In this document: positions 45,341 to 53,786 of the stretch, one piece after another | Layout of the letters: each line of letters starts with the position of its first letter | Numbering within the stretch: position 1 is the first letter of the stretch | NCBI GenBank assembly: GCA_039180415.1 | Contig: JBCDDH010000005.1 | Span: 1-64,000, forward strand | DNA from: CAZIXN01 sp039180415 | GTDB lineage: Bacteria; Planctomycetota; Phycisphaerae; Phycisphaerales; Phycisphaeraceae | Reading direction: 5' to 3' | Length of the DNA stretch: 64,000 nt | Made by a program: the position numbers and the translations under genes | Notes under the pieces: generated by a model | What the model was told of the DNA's origin: nothing | What the model saw: the letters and a program-made list of their open reading frames with translations, nothing else | The model's database searches: none

Positions 45341-45346
45341 GCTCGC

Positions 45347-46360
45347 ATGCCGATCGAACTGACGCGACGGGACGTGGTGAAGGCGGGCTTGGCGGCTACG
45401 GTGGCGGGCATGAACGGTTGCGCACCGGCGAGCTACGTGGTGGGACCGAACCGCGCCGCGCGGCCGGGAACGGACCGGGTGCTGGTGCTGTCGGACACGC
45501 ACGTCGCGGGCGACCCGGCGACGCTGGGGCGCGCAGACGTGAGCATGGCGGAGCGCCTGGAGGCGGTGCTGGACGACGCGATGCCGATCGTGGGCCGAGG
45601 CGGTCACGCGCTGCAGATCAAGGGGCCGGTGCGGTCGTCGGATTACGACTTCGCGCTGCTCAACGGCGATGCGGCGTACGACGTGGGCGCGGTTGAGGAC
45701 TACACAACGCTCGTCGGGTTGTTGTCACGATTGTCCGATGCGGGGACGCCGACGCACGTGTTGTTGGGGAATCACGATCACCGGGAGCGCTTTTGGAGCA
45801 TTGCTTCCGCGGAGCGCCAATCGCAACCCGGTCGAGCGCCCTCATCGACGCCGGTGGCGGGTAAGCACGTCCGCAAGCTCGGCGTGGACGACGGCTCACG
45901 CTTCTGCGATTGGCTGCTGCTCGATTCGTTGCGTTCAACGGATGAGGTGCCGGGCACGCTCGGCGAGGATCAACTCGCGTGGCTCGACGCCGCGTTGGCC
46001 GAAGACCCCGGCCGGCCCGCGGTTTTGGTGCTCCACCACCCGCCGGTGGCGGACGACGATCCGGAGGAACCTTTCGGCCTACTAGATTTCGTGGCTTTTG
46101 GGAGCGTCGTGCAGAAACACGCCCACGTCAAAGCGGTGCTGCACGGCCACACGCACCGCTGGGACCCCGATCAATATTGGATCAGCTTCTTGCGTCGGCG
46201 GGTTCCGATGATCGGGCTGCCGCCGACGTCTTACGTGTTCGAAGAGGGCCGGCCCTGGGGGTATGTCGTTGCGGACGTGGACGCGTCGGGGGCGACGTTC
46301 ACGCTGCGAGCGATGGACGGTCACGCGGCAGACGGCGAGGCGGCGCGGGTGGAGTTTTAA
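45347..46360 (+). CDS. exported metallophosphoesterase
   Basis: 337 residues. The N-terminus ELTRRDVVKAGLAATVAGMNGCAP has a twin arginine, a moderately hydrophobic stretch and a cysteine, so it may be Tat-exported and lipidated. Calcineurin-like motifs in order: VLSDTH (Asp50, His52), NGDAAYD, LLGNHDHRE, VLHHPP, and LHGHTHRWD, the full dimetal set of the family. The YfcE/CpdA-like enzymes hydrolyse phosphomono- or diesters; the substrate cannot be read. It is divergent from nuoG with only 48 bases between starts. Confidence 0.85.
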   Translation: MPIELTRRDVVKAGLAATVAGMNGCAPASYVVGPNRAARPGTDRVLVLSDTHVAGDPATLGRADVSMAERLEAVLDDAMPIVGRGGHALQIKGPVRSSDYDFALLNGDAAYDVGAVEDYTTLVGLLSRLSDAGTPTHVLLGNHDHRERFWSIASAERQSQPGRAPSSTPVAGKHVRKLGVDDGSRFCDWLLLDSLRSTDEVPGTLGEDQLAWLDAALAEDPGRPAVLVLHHPPVADDDPEEPFGLLDFVAFGSVVQKHAHVKAVLHGHTHRWDPDQYWISFLRRRVPMIGLPPTSYVFEEGRPWGYVVADVDASGATFTLRAMDGHAADGEAARVEF

Positions 46361-46480
46361 CAGCCAGTGGTTGAGCGGAAACCCACGCGGGGGCTTCTTG
46401 GCCGAAGGGTTTCGGGGATGGCGGAGTTTTATCGGGCGCGGCCCGGGGTGTAACCGCGGCGGGCGTCGGGGGCGACCCGA

Positions 46481-46486
46481 TATTCT
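46481..46486 (+). promoter_or_regulatory. -10 box of cdaA (leaderless)
   Basis: TATTCT, six bases (TTAACT) before the GTG at 46493. Confidence 0.5.
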
Positions 46487-46492
46487 TTAACT

Positions 46493-47458
46493 GTGGACGA
46501 TCTGCGCAACGAGCTCGAACTGCTGTGGACCAGGTTGTCGGCGTACTTTCAGGGCGGGCTGGACGGGGGCTGGCCCTACGTCTTGATCGAGTTGGCGGTG
46601 ATCTGGGTGGTGATCTACCTGATCCTGCGGTTTTTGCGGGGCACGCGCGGGGCGCGCGTGGTCAAGGGCGTGGCGCTGCTGCTGATCCTGGGCACGCTGA
46701 TGGTGCAGGTGCTCGGCGGCGACGAGAAGCTGGCCCGGCTGAACTTTCTTTACGCCAACTTCCTCGCGTTCGCGTCGATCATGTTGGTGATCGTGTTCCA
46801 GCCGGAGCTGCGGCGGGCGTTGGTCCGGCTGGGCGAGGCGCGGCTGTTCCGTCAGGCCGGCCAGCGTAAGCAGCGTGTGGTCGAAGAGCTGCTCGCGTCG
46901 ATGGAGTACCTGAGCAACATGAAGGTCGGCGCGCTGATCGCGATCGAACGGCAGACCGGGTTGCGGGGCATCATCGAGGCGGGCACGCCGATCGACGCGG
47001 AGGTGTCGCGGCAGCTGCTCAACACGATCTTTTGGCCGGGCACGGCGCTGCACGACTTGGGCGTGGTCATCCGCGGTGACCGGCTGGCGGCGGCGGGGGC
47101 GCAGTTCCCGTTGGCCGACCTGTCGGACCTGCCGCAAGAGTTGGGCAGCCGACACCGCGCGGCGATCGGGTTGAGCCAAGAGGCGGACGCCTTGATCCTG
47201 GTCGTGAGCGAAGAGACGGGGACGATCAGCGTGGCCGAGCGGGGCGAGCTGACGCGGGGGTTGAGCATCGCGGAGCTGCGGACGATCTTGAGCAAGGGCA
47301 TGACGCAGGTGCAGCTCACGCAGCGGGTGGAAGAGCCGTTGGCGGCCAGTGCGGACGACGCGCAGGTCGACGCGGCGGGCGAAGCGGCGTCGGCGCCCGA
47401 GGGCGGCCCGGAAGACACGTCCGGCGGCCCGTCCGGGGGCGGAAAGGCGGCCGCATGA
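46493..47458 (+). CDS. cdaA: membrane diadenylate cyclase (DAC/DisA_N domain)
   Basis: 321 residues from a GTG. Three transmembrane segments occupy residues about 28-105 (YVLIELAVIWVVIYLILRFL; GVALLLILGTLMVQVL; ANFLAFASIMLVIVF), followed by the DAC domain 130-260. Typical CdaA sequences read LHDGAVI at the active site; here it is LHDLGVVI, with Asp188 kept but GA changed to LG. The second motif GSRHRAAIGLS (RHR 220-222) and VVSEETGTISV are intact. The enzyme joins two ATP into cyclic di-AMP. A Pro/Gly/Ala tail of about 45 residues ends the protein. The cdaR gene begins in the stop codon (ATGA). Confidence 0.88.
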   Translation: MDDLRNELELLWTRLSAYFQGGLDGGWPYVLIELAVIWVVIYLILRFLRGTRGARVVKGVALLLILGTLMVQVLGGDEKLARLNFLYANFLAFASIMLVIVFQPELRRALVRLGEARLFRQAGQRKQRVVEELLASMEYLSNMKVGALIAIERQTGLRGIIEAGTPIDAEVSRQLLNTIFWPGTALHDLGVVIRGDRLAAAGAQFPLADLSDLPQELGSRHRAAIGLSQEADALILVVSEETGTISVAERGELTRGLSIAELRTILSKGMTQVQLTQRVEEPLAASADDAQVDAAGEAASAPEGGPEDTSGGPSGGGKAAA

Positions 47459-48492
47459 CCAAGACACGCAGCTGGCTGGACAAGCTCGAGACGTGGGTCG
47501 TGGTGACGCTGATCACGATCCTCGTGTGGCTGTACGCCGAGGGTGCGATCGTGGAACGGCACCCCAACGAGCGGGTGACGGTTCGGTTCACGGCGGCGGG
47601 GGGCGTGCCGATGTTGATCGAGCCGGATTTGGAGCAGGTGCTGGTGACGTTCCGCAGCAGCGGGCCGGTGTATCAGCGGTTCCAGTCGTTGACGGCAAAC
47701 GAGACGATCGACCTGGAGGTCGAGTCGGGCGTGGGTGAAGCGATCGGCCGACCGCAGACCGTGGACGTGCGTGCACGGCTGGAGGCCGCGCTGTTTACGC
47801 CGCTGGGCGTGACGATCGACGAAATCACGCCGGCGTTGGTGGAAGTGACGGCGCGGCGTCTGGTGACGCGGACGGTGCCGGTGGTCGTGCGGGACGACGG
47901 CTTGGACCTGCGGAGCCCACCGACGGTCGACCCGGCCGCGGTGACGGTGACGCTGCCCGAAGACCTGGCGTTGCAGCTGGACACCCTCAACGCGGCGAGC
48001 CCGGCGACGGTAGCGGCGACGGTGGACCTGACCCGCGCGGTGGGCGACAACCCGCCGCCGCCGGGCGTGGCGAGCGTGGTGAGCGTGGCGATCGAGCCGC
48101 CGGTGATCGGGGCGGAAACGATCACGTCGCTGCGGGTGCGCGAAGCGGACGTGAGCTACACGCTGGCCAACCGCGAGAGCACGTTGAACCTGACGTCGAT
48201 GCCGCTGCGTCGGCTGACGCCGTTCGAGTTCCCCTTCGAGATCGTGGTGAGCAACAACGCGAAGGTGCTCAACGACGTGACGCTGACCGGCCCGGCGGAG
48301 ACGCTGCGGCGGATCGAGTCGGGTGAGATCGCGGTGTGGGCGGAGTTGCATTTCTTCGACGCGACGCTGCTGACGCCGGGTGAAGAGACGGTGACGGTGG
48401 CGTACCACCTTCCGGCGGGGGTGAGCGGGCCGCTGAAGCAAGTCAACGTGGTGTTGCGGGAGCGGGACCCCGTCGGGGTCAGCGGCGAGTAA
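47455..48492 (+). CDS. cdaR: YbbR-domain regulator of CdaA
   Basis: 345 residues, starting inside the cdaA stop. One N-terminal membrane anchor (KLETWVVVTLITILVWLYAEG) carries an extracytoplasmic part built of YbbR-like beta repeats, seen as recurring strands (ERVTVRFTAAGGVPMLIEPDLEQVLVTFRSSGPVYQRF; LVTRTVPVVVRDDGLDLRSPPTVDPAAVTVTLPEDL; AKVLNDVTLTGPAETLRRIESGEIAVWAELHF). YbbR/CdaR binds and modulates CdaA in other bacteria. The overlap with cdaA supports that role here. Confidence 0.82.
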   Translation: MTKTRSWLDKLETWVVVTLITILVWLYAEGAIVERHPNERVTVRFTAAGGVPMLIEPDLEQVLVTFRSSGPVYQRFQSLTANETIDLEVESGVGEAIGRPQTVDVRARLEAALFTPLGVTIDEITPALVEVTARRLVTRTVPVVVRDDGLDLRSPPTVDPAAVTVTLPEDLALQLDTLNAASPATVAATVDLTRAVGDNPPPPGVASVVSVAIEPPVIGAETITSLRVREADVSYTLANRESTLNLTSMPLRRLTPFEFPFEIVVSNNAKVLNDVTLTGPAETLRRIESGEIAVWAELHFFDATLLTPGEETVTVAYHLPAGVSGPLKQVNVVLRERDPVGVSGE

Positions 48493-48556
48493 GGCTGGGT
48501 GAGTAAGCGAGCCGTTCCGTCGCCGCTCGGCCCACGCCCGAGCCTCGTTCACGACT

Positions 48557-48562
48557 TACACT
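48557..48562 (+). promoter_or_regulatory. -10 box of moxR (near-leaderless)
   Basis: TACACT, seven bases before the ATG at 48570. Confidence 0.45.
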
Positions 48563-48569
48563 CCTGCCC

Positions 48570-49496
48570 ATGCACGCTCTTGAACGCCTCCGCGCGAATG
48601 TGCAGTCCTGCTTCTTCGGCAACTACTCGGCGATCGAGCAGGTGCTCGTGTGCCTGCTCGCGCGGGGCCACGTGTTGATCGAAGACGTGCCGGGCGTCGG
48701 CAAGACGACGCTGGCCAATTCACTGGCCAAGAGCCTGGACGCGAGCATGGCCCGGCTTCAGCTGACGCCGGACATGATGCCCGCGGACATCCTGGGCGTG
48801 ACCGTTTGGGACCACCGGCAGAGCGAGTTTTCGTTCAAGCCCGGGCCGATCTTCGCGAACGTGGTGTTGGCCGACGAGATCAACCGCACCACGCCGCGGA
48901 CGCAGAGCGCCCTGCTCGAAGCGATGAGCGAGGGGCAGGTCAGCATCGACGGGCAGACGCGGCGGCTGCTCGAGCCGTTCCTGGTGATCGCGACGCAGAA
49001 CCCGTTCGAATTCGAGGGCACGTATTTCCTGCCCGAGTCGCAGCTGGACCGTTTCCTCATGAAGCTGTCGCTGGGGTATCCCAGCCCGGCGGACGAGGCG
49101 CGCGTGCTGACGATCGACCCGCGGCGCTCGGCGTTGCAGAACCTGCAGCCGGTGATGACGGCGCAGGAATTGGTGGAGGTGCAACGCAAGACCGAAGAGA
49201 TCCGTCTGGACCAGACGCTGGTGGAGTACATCGTGGCGCTGGCGACGGCGACGCGGGACAACGAGCAGCTGCAGCTCGGCGTGTCGCCGCGCGGGACGTT
49301 GGCCATGGCGCGGGTCGCGCGGGCGTCGGCGTTCTTGGCGGGCCGTGATTACTGCGTGCCGGAGGACATCACGCGGCACGCGGTCGCGGTGTTCGCGCAT
49401 CGCTGCGTCGGTCGGAGCTTTACGCACGACACGGACGCGACGAACACGCAGCGGATTATCCGGCAGATTTTGGAGACGGTGCCGAGCCCGGTCTAG
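48570..49496 (+). CDS. MoxR-family AAA+ ATPase
   Basis: 308 residues. Walker A EDVPGVGKTTLANSLAKSL (41-50), Walker B VVLADEINRTTPRTQSALLEAM, sensor 1 ATQNPFEFEGTYFLPESQLDRF, and the arginine finger region follow the MoxR pattern. The C-terminal lid is GVSPRGTLAMARVARASAFLAGRDYCVPEDI. MoxR proteins are chaperone-like ATPases usually encoded with a DUF58/VWA partner. None is adjacent here: the next gene is on the other strand. TACACT seven bases before the ATG suggests a separate, near-leaderless transcript from cdaAR. Confidence 0.9.
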   Translation: MHALERLRANVQSCFFGNYSAIEQVLVCLLARGHVLIEDVPGVGKTTLANSLAKSLDASMARLQLTPDMMPADILGVTVWDHRQSEFSFKPGPIFANVVLADEINRTTPRTQSALLEAMSEGQVSIDGQTRRLLEPFLVIATQNPFEFEGTYFLPESQLDRFLMKLSLGYPSPADEARVLTIDPRRSALQNLQPVMTAQELVEVQRKTEEIRLDQTLVEYIVALATATRDNEQLQLGVSPRGTLAMARVARASAFLAGRDYCVPEDITRHAVAVFAHRCVGRSFTHDTDATNTQRIIRQILETVPSPV

Positions 49497-49567
49497 CGGA
49501 TCGGCAACGATCGCATCCCGAAAGCCCGGGCGGCGCATCGTGGGGATGGTCGATCAGCGATCACCAT

Positions 49568-51742
49568 TTAAGTGCCCAACTCGCTCCACCGCGCCAAATA
49601 CTTCGTCACCGTGGACACGACGGTCGCGTGGCTCCACGTCAGCGGCGACACGGACAGCGGCGCGTTGGTCAGCGGGTGGACCTGTTCGGCGAGCACGCCC
49701 GACGGCAGCGCGCGGTCGGCAACCCAGCGCAACGCCTCCCCGGCTTGGCGGAGTTCGTCGCGGTTCTGAGCGCGGGCGATGTCGTAGTCGGCGACCCACA
49801 GCGTGCAGATAAACCACGGGTTGCCCGGGATCCGCTCGATGTCGTCGGAGACCTGGTGGTAGTAGTCGTCGAGGTAGCGGGCGACGCCGCCGACCTTGGT
49901 CTTGACCGTCAACCGGTCGCGGACCTGGCTCATGGTGCTCTGAACCTTGGGGTCTCCGACGGGGAGCATGTCTAGGGCGAAGATCGCGAACATAGAGGCG
50001 TCGATGTTGTCGTCGGGCTCGTAGGCGACCTCGGATCCGTTGGGGTCGTTGGGGGTTTGGCCGGCGAAGAGTTGGCCCATCAGCCGGCCGTTGCGGTCGG
50101 CGTCTTCGGGCGTGATGCGGCGGTGGAAGCGTTGGTTCTTTTCGCACCAGAAGTGTTCGACGAAGGCTTCGGTGATCTCGTCGGCGGCGGCGTTGTAGCG
50201 GTCGCGCGGGCCGGGCTGGTCGAAGCGGTGGGCGAAGTGGGCGGCGGCGCGGAGGCCGGCCACGGCGGTGGCGACGGTGAAAGCGTGCACGCCGTAGCGC
50301 TCTTCCCAGAGGTCGTAGCTGGGCAGCGGCAGCTTGGTGGCGGGGTCGCGGTACTGGACGAGGAAGTTGGCGGCGGGTTCGATGAGGGTGGACCACTTGG
50401 GGCGGACGAAGCCGATGTCGGGCTTGCGTTGGTAGTGCCGCCACAGCGCCCAAAGCACGAGCGCGGTCTCGTCTTCCTGGATGGGCATCTGGGGCCGGCC
50501 CTGGCGATCGACCCAGGGGTGCCACGACGAGGCGGGTGAGCCGTCGGGGTTGTATTTGTGCAGGAACATGCCCCGGCGGTGCAGCCGGCCGTCGCAGAAG
50601 CGGAAGAAGCCCTCGGCGACTTCGGGGAAGCCGGCGGCGCTCATCGCGTCGGCGACGAACGCGCCGTCGCGGGGCCACAGGTACGAGTAGGTGTCGCGGG
50701 AGAACTGGAGGATGTCCGAGTCGTTGGCGGCGAGGATCGCGCCGCGGGCGTCGCACTGGGTCTTGACGGTGAGCAGCGACCGGCGGTAGAGCTGGTGTAC
50801 GGGGGCGGGCAGCGCGTCGGCGTTCGCGGCGGATGCGCCCGCGGGCTCGCCGGACCCGCCGCGGGCGTCGCCGTCGAGGTGCAGCGGCCGCTTGCTGTCC
50901 AGCCAGAGCTTCCAGTAGCCGCGGGTGCGGTCGATCACGCCGTGCGGACTCTCGCGGTGCAAAAACTTGTGCAGGTTGTCCAGGTCGTCGTAGCTCTTGC
51001 CGGCCCCGACGACCATGTACACGGTGCGGGTGCCGCCGGCGGGCACGACGACGCGGACCATCATGGTCGAGTCGACCGCGCCTTGGGCGATCGGGTTGCC
51101 GCCGAGTTGGCCGTCCTCGGCGTCGCGGTACGTGCCCTCGGCGCCGCCGAAGCCGGAGGTCCCCGTGGCGTATTCGTCGGTCTGCTGATCGCCGTCCTGA
51201 TAGAAGCAGGCCATCAGGTAGCGGTTCTTGCGGTAGTGGATCAGGCTGCGGAGCTGGGGGTCGAAGTAAGCGGTGTCGCCGACCTTCGTCCCGTACATGT
51301 GGAAGTCGTGGTGGTGGAAGAGCCGGACGGTGCGCGAGCTGTTGGCGTCGCCGGTCTGGTCGGCGGGCAGGTTCGCGGTGTCGGTGATATCGACGCGGCG
51401 GACGAGCAGGCAGCGGTGGAAGTCGACGACGTCGGTGCAGTGCAGCCGGAGGCGCAGCAGCGGGTGGGTCATGGTGACGTCGGTGGCGAGCGTGTCGGTC
51501 TGGTAGCGCAGCGACAGGTCCCAGCCGTCGTCGGACCAGAACAGGCGACGCTTGCGGCGCTCGTCGCGGCCGTCGGGGTCTTGCTCGGGATCGACGGGGC
51601 AGTCGGCGAAGGCGCCGAAGCGGCAGGGCGCGGCGGCGTGGTTCTCTTGGCCGACGAACGGGAAATACAGGTCGCGCAATCGGTAGTGCTTGTCGAAGCA
51701 GACAAGCATCTGGCCGTTGCCGACGGGGAGGTCGCGGGGCAT
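49568..51742 (-). CDS. glycoside hydrolase family 15 (glucoamylase/glucodextranase-like)
   Basis: 724 residues. The N-terminal beta-sandwich (about 1-280: MPRDLPVGNGQMLVCFDKHYRLRDLYFPFVGQENHA) is followed by an (alpha/alpha)6 barrel from about 320. FSRDTYSYLWPRDGAFVADAM is the substrate-binding block. The general acid is in SYDLWEERYGVHAF (Glu480/481) and the general base Glu686 in GVLAEQVHP, both conserved. It hydrolyses alpha-glucosidic bonds from the non-reducing end; trehalase activity is known in related bacterial GH15. No signal peptide, so cytoplasmic. TATCCT lies six bases before the ATG. Confidence 0.9.
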   Translation of the reverse strand: MPRDLPVGNGQMLVCFDKHYRLRDLYFPFVGQENHAAAPCRFGAFADCPVDPEQDPDGRDERRKRRLFWSDDGWDLSLRYQTDTLATDVTMTHPLLRLRLHCTDVVDFHRCLLVRRVDITDTANLPADQTGDANSSRTVRLFHHHDFHMYGTKVGDTAYFDPQLRSLIHYRKNRYLMACFYQDGDQQTDEYATGTSGFGGAEGTYRDAEDGQLGGNPIAQGAVDSTMMVRVVVPAGGTRTVYMVVGAGKSYDDLDNLHKFLHRESPHGVIDRTRGYWKLWLDSKRPLHLDGDARGGSGEPAGASAANADALPAPVHQLYRRSLLTVKTQCDARGAILAANDSDILQFSRDTYSYLWPRDGAFVADAMSAAGFPEVAEGFFRFCDGRLHRRGMFLHKYNPDGSPASSWHPWVDRQGRPQMPIQEDETALVLWALWRHYQRKPDIGFVRPKWSTLIEPAANFLVQYRDPATKLPLPSYDLWEERYGVHAFTVATAVAGLRAAAHFAHRFDQPGPRDRYNAAADEITEAFVEHFWCEKNQRFHRRITPEDADRNGRLMGQLFAGQTPNDPNGSEVAYEPDDNIDASMFAIFALDMLPVGDPKVQSTMSQVRDRLTVKTKVGGVARYLDDYYHQVSDDIERIPGNPWFICTLWVADYDIARAQNRDELRQAGEALRWVADRALPSGVLAEQVHPLTNAPLSVSPLTWSHATVVSTVTKYLARWSELGT

Positions 51743-51748
51743 GGAGGA

Positions 51749-51754
51749 AGGATA
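51749..51754 (-). promoter_or_regulatory. -10 box of GH15 gene (leaderless)
   Basis: TATCCT, six bases (TCCTCC) before the ATG at 51742. Confidence 0.5.
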
Positions 51755-51867
51755 GATGATTGAGGAGGCGTGAATGTTGATCTCGGGTGCCGCCCCGTAG
51801 CCGCGAGAGGCAACGCGACGTCTTCAATCGGCGTTCGCCTTTCTGTCGATCTTTTTGCGTCGCGAGC

Positions 51868-51873
51868 TATGGT
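51868..51873 (+). promoter_or_regulatory. -10 box of unknown anchored protein gene (leaderless)
   Basis: TATGGT, six bases (TTCGGC) before the GTG at 51880. It is the main reason for choosing that start. Confidence 0.5.
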
Positions 51874-51879
51874 TTCGGC

Positions 51880-52704
51880 GTGAGCGAAACGCCTTCCACG
51901 TCCACGCCCGACCGTCCCGCCACGATCGCCGGTCCGTGGGCGGTGGCCGCGACGCTGTCGCTGTTCGTGGTCGTCCCCGCGGTGGTGTTCGTCGCGTGGC
52001 AAGTCATGGAGGCGGACTTCGCGGACGTGGAGCGCGAGCCGTTGGTTTGGTCGCAGCGCACGACGTGGCGCGCGTACGACGTGAAGGCCAAGCCGTTAGA
52101 ACACGGCGTGATGTCGCAGGCCCGCACCGGCAAGACGTATAAGGATTACGGCTTCGCCCCGACCGAGGACCTGGTGGCGTCGATCGCGCGGTGCCGCGCG
52201 TTGGCGGAATCGGGCGCGGCGTTTTTTACGGGCGACACGCATGAGGCGTTGATCGCCGAGTGGGAGTCGGTGGAGGGGCATTTTTACGCGGCGGGTTTGT
52301 TGGCGTTGTGGTACGCCGACGCGGTGGCAGCCACGGGCGATGCGTTGGGAGCCGAGGCTGCGGAGGAGTGGTGGACCCGGGCGTTTGCCGCGGCGCCCGC
52401 GGCGCTGGTGCAGTCGGTGCAGGGCACAGGCGGAGCACCGGCGGCGGGGCAGAACGTCGGCACGATCGCCATCGCGTTCGACACGGTGGACCCGGAGGCC
52501 GACGCGATCGATACCGAACTGGTCCTCGTCTTCCCCGGCGTACGCACCGACGCGAACGGCGGGTGGTACCTGCCGATCTTCAAGACGATCTTCCGCGTGA
52601 TCGACCCGGCGTTGGGGCCGCCGGTGCCCAACGACCCGCAGCAGAGCGTGTGGCTCACACACGTGGGCGGCGTGGGGCGGTTGCCGGTTTTGACGGCGGA
52701 TTGA
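51880..52704 (+). CDS. single-pass membrane protein of unknown function
   Basis: 274 residues from a GTG at 51880; the frame is open back to 51787 but the promoter-like box supports the GTG. One N-terminal transmembrane helix (GPWAVAATLSLFVVVPAVVFVAWQVM) leads to a periplasmic domain. Its last third is beta-rich (VGTIAIAFDTVDPEADAIDTELVLVFPGVRTDANGGWYLPIFKTIFRVIDP). Tryptophans are frequent. I recognise no family. It is divergent from the GH15 gene and stands alone. Confidence 0.6.
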   Translation: MSETPSTSTPDRPATIAGPWAVAATLSLFVVVPAVVFVAWQVMEADFADVEREPLVWSQRTTWRAYDVKAKPLEHGVMSQARTGKTYKDYGFAPTEDLVASIARCRALAESGAAFFTGDTHEALIAEWESVEGHFYAAGLLALWYADAVAATGDALGAEAAEEWWTRAFAAAPAALVQSVQGTGGAPAAGQNVGTIAIAFDTVDPEADAIDTELVLVFPGVRTDANGGWYLPIFKTIFRVIDPALGPPVPNDPQQSVWLTHVGGVGRLPVLTAD

Positions 52705-52715
52705 ACGCGGGCACG

Positions 52716-52742
52716 CGCGGGCCGTTGGCCCGCGGCTACCGG
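52716..52742. repeat. palindromic repeat (family B, copy 2)
   Basis: CGCGGGCC-GTT-GGCCCGCG hairpin followed by GCTACCGG, between convergent genes. Matches the element at 22044-22067. Confidence 0.6.
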
Positions 52743-52761
52743 TTCGTGGTTTTTGCGGTGC

Positions 52762-53490
52762 TTAGAGCACGCCGAAGGCTTGGAGCTGTTCGCGCACGAA
52801 AGGAATGGCGTCGTTGCTGCGCGGGACGGTGACGGCGCGCCAGCCGTGGGCTTGCGCGGCGGCGACGTTGGCGGGCAGGTCGTCGAGGAAGAGGACGGCG
52901 TCGCCGGAGAAGCCGGTGTGTCGCTCGAACGCGGCGTAGCAGGCGGGGTCGGGCTTGGCGTGGCCGAGCAGCTGCGAGGCGAGCGGGAAGTCCAGGCGGT
53001 CGATCGGCATGGAGCAGGCGTGGCCGGTGGTGCCGTCGATGTGCTCCCAGTGGGCGGCGTTGGTGTTGCTCAGGCAGGCGGTGCGGAGCTTGGGGTTGGC
53101 GGCTTTGGCGGCGTCCAGGTCGTCGAGCAGCGTGAGAAGGCCCGGCATCGGGTCGATCAGCCAGCCGTCGAACAGCCGGCGGGCGTCGGCCACGGGCAGC
53201 CCCAGCCGCGGCGCGGCAAACGCGAAGAACTCGTCGGTGCTCGTCCGCCCGGTTTCGTACGCGGCGAACGCGGCTTCGAGGGCGTGGTCGGCGTCGTCGT
53301 GGTCGCGGGTGTGGGAGGCAGAGATGTCGCCGCCGAGCGCGGCGGGCAGCGGGACGCCCGATAACGCGGCGCAGTGGTCCCAGTCGTCGGCGATCCGCAG
53401 CAGGACCCGTCCGAGATCGAAGACAACCAGTTCGGGGATCGGCGGGGTCGGCAAGGTGGCGGGCCTCGATGGGCGGTGTACAGCCGACAA
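52762..53490 (-). CDS. HAD-superfamily phosphatase, subfamily IA (YihX-like)
   Basis: 242 residues from a TTG at 53490, which has a perfect AGGAGG eight bases upstream; a TTG at 53454 is the alternative and the open frame runs much further. VVFDLGRVLL is motif I in the D-x-G form found in YihX, with a single aspartate nucleophile visible; CLSNTNAAHWEHI gives motif II; and KPDPACYAAF plus VLFLDDLPANVAAAQAHG give motifs III and IV. YihX removes phosphate from alpha-D-glucose 1-phosphate; substrate unproven here. It lies 50 bases downstream of the tRNA-Cys gene on the same strand. Confidence 0.8.
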   Translation of the reverse strand: MSAVHRPSRPATLPTPPIPELVVFDLGRVLLRIADDWDHCAALSGVPLPAALGGDISASHTRDHDDADHALEAAFAAYETGRTSTDEFFAFAAPRLGLPVADARRLFDGWLIDPMPGLLTLLDDLDAAKAANPKLRTACLSNTNAAHWEHIDGTTGHACSMPIDRLDFPLASQLLGHAKPDPACYAAFERHTGFSGDAVLFLDDLPANVAAAQAHGWRAVTVPRSNDAIPFVREQLQAFGVL

Positions 53491-53539
53491 CGCGACGGCC
53501 TCCTGATCCCCGGTGTCTGTTCCCTGTTTCCCGAAGAAA

Positions 53540-53622
53540 GGCCGCGGTGGGATTCGAACCCACGTCTGCTTGCGCAAACGGATTTGCAATCCGTCCCCTT
53601 GGTCCACTCGGGCACGCGGCCG
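53540..53622 (-). tRNA. tRNA-Cys (GCA) with a long variable arm
   Basis: Folds by hand. Acceptor stem GGCCGCG/CGCGGCC; a three-pair D stem CCC/GGG with an 11-base loop; anticodon arm ACGGA-TTGCAAA-TCCGT (anticodon GCA); a 14-base variable region TTGCGCAAGCAGAC that can form a small TGC/GCA hairpin; and T arm GTGGG-TTCGAAT-CCCAC. The discriminator base is U, the key cysteine identity base together with GCA. No CCA is encoded. A 14-base variable region is unusual for tRNA-Cys, which normally has 4-5. Confidence 0.93.
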
Positions 53623-53786
53623 ACGAATCGCGGATTGTAGCAAGCCGCGGCAGGCCGGGAACGGGGCTGGCGGGTGATGCGAGGTTCGGATCGAGACGAT
53701 GACAGGGGTATGGATCGTGGTCGGTCGGCGGAGCGCCGGCGGGCCTGATTTTGGGTTGGAGTTTCCTCGGAGAACGCGGAAGCCGC

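Noticed and set aside
49554..51827. 757-residue minus-strand frame overlapping the GH15 gene
   Set aside because: Different frame from the conserved enzyme; Arg/Pro-rich with no motif.
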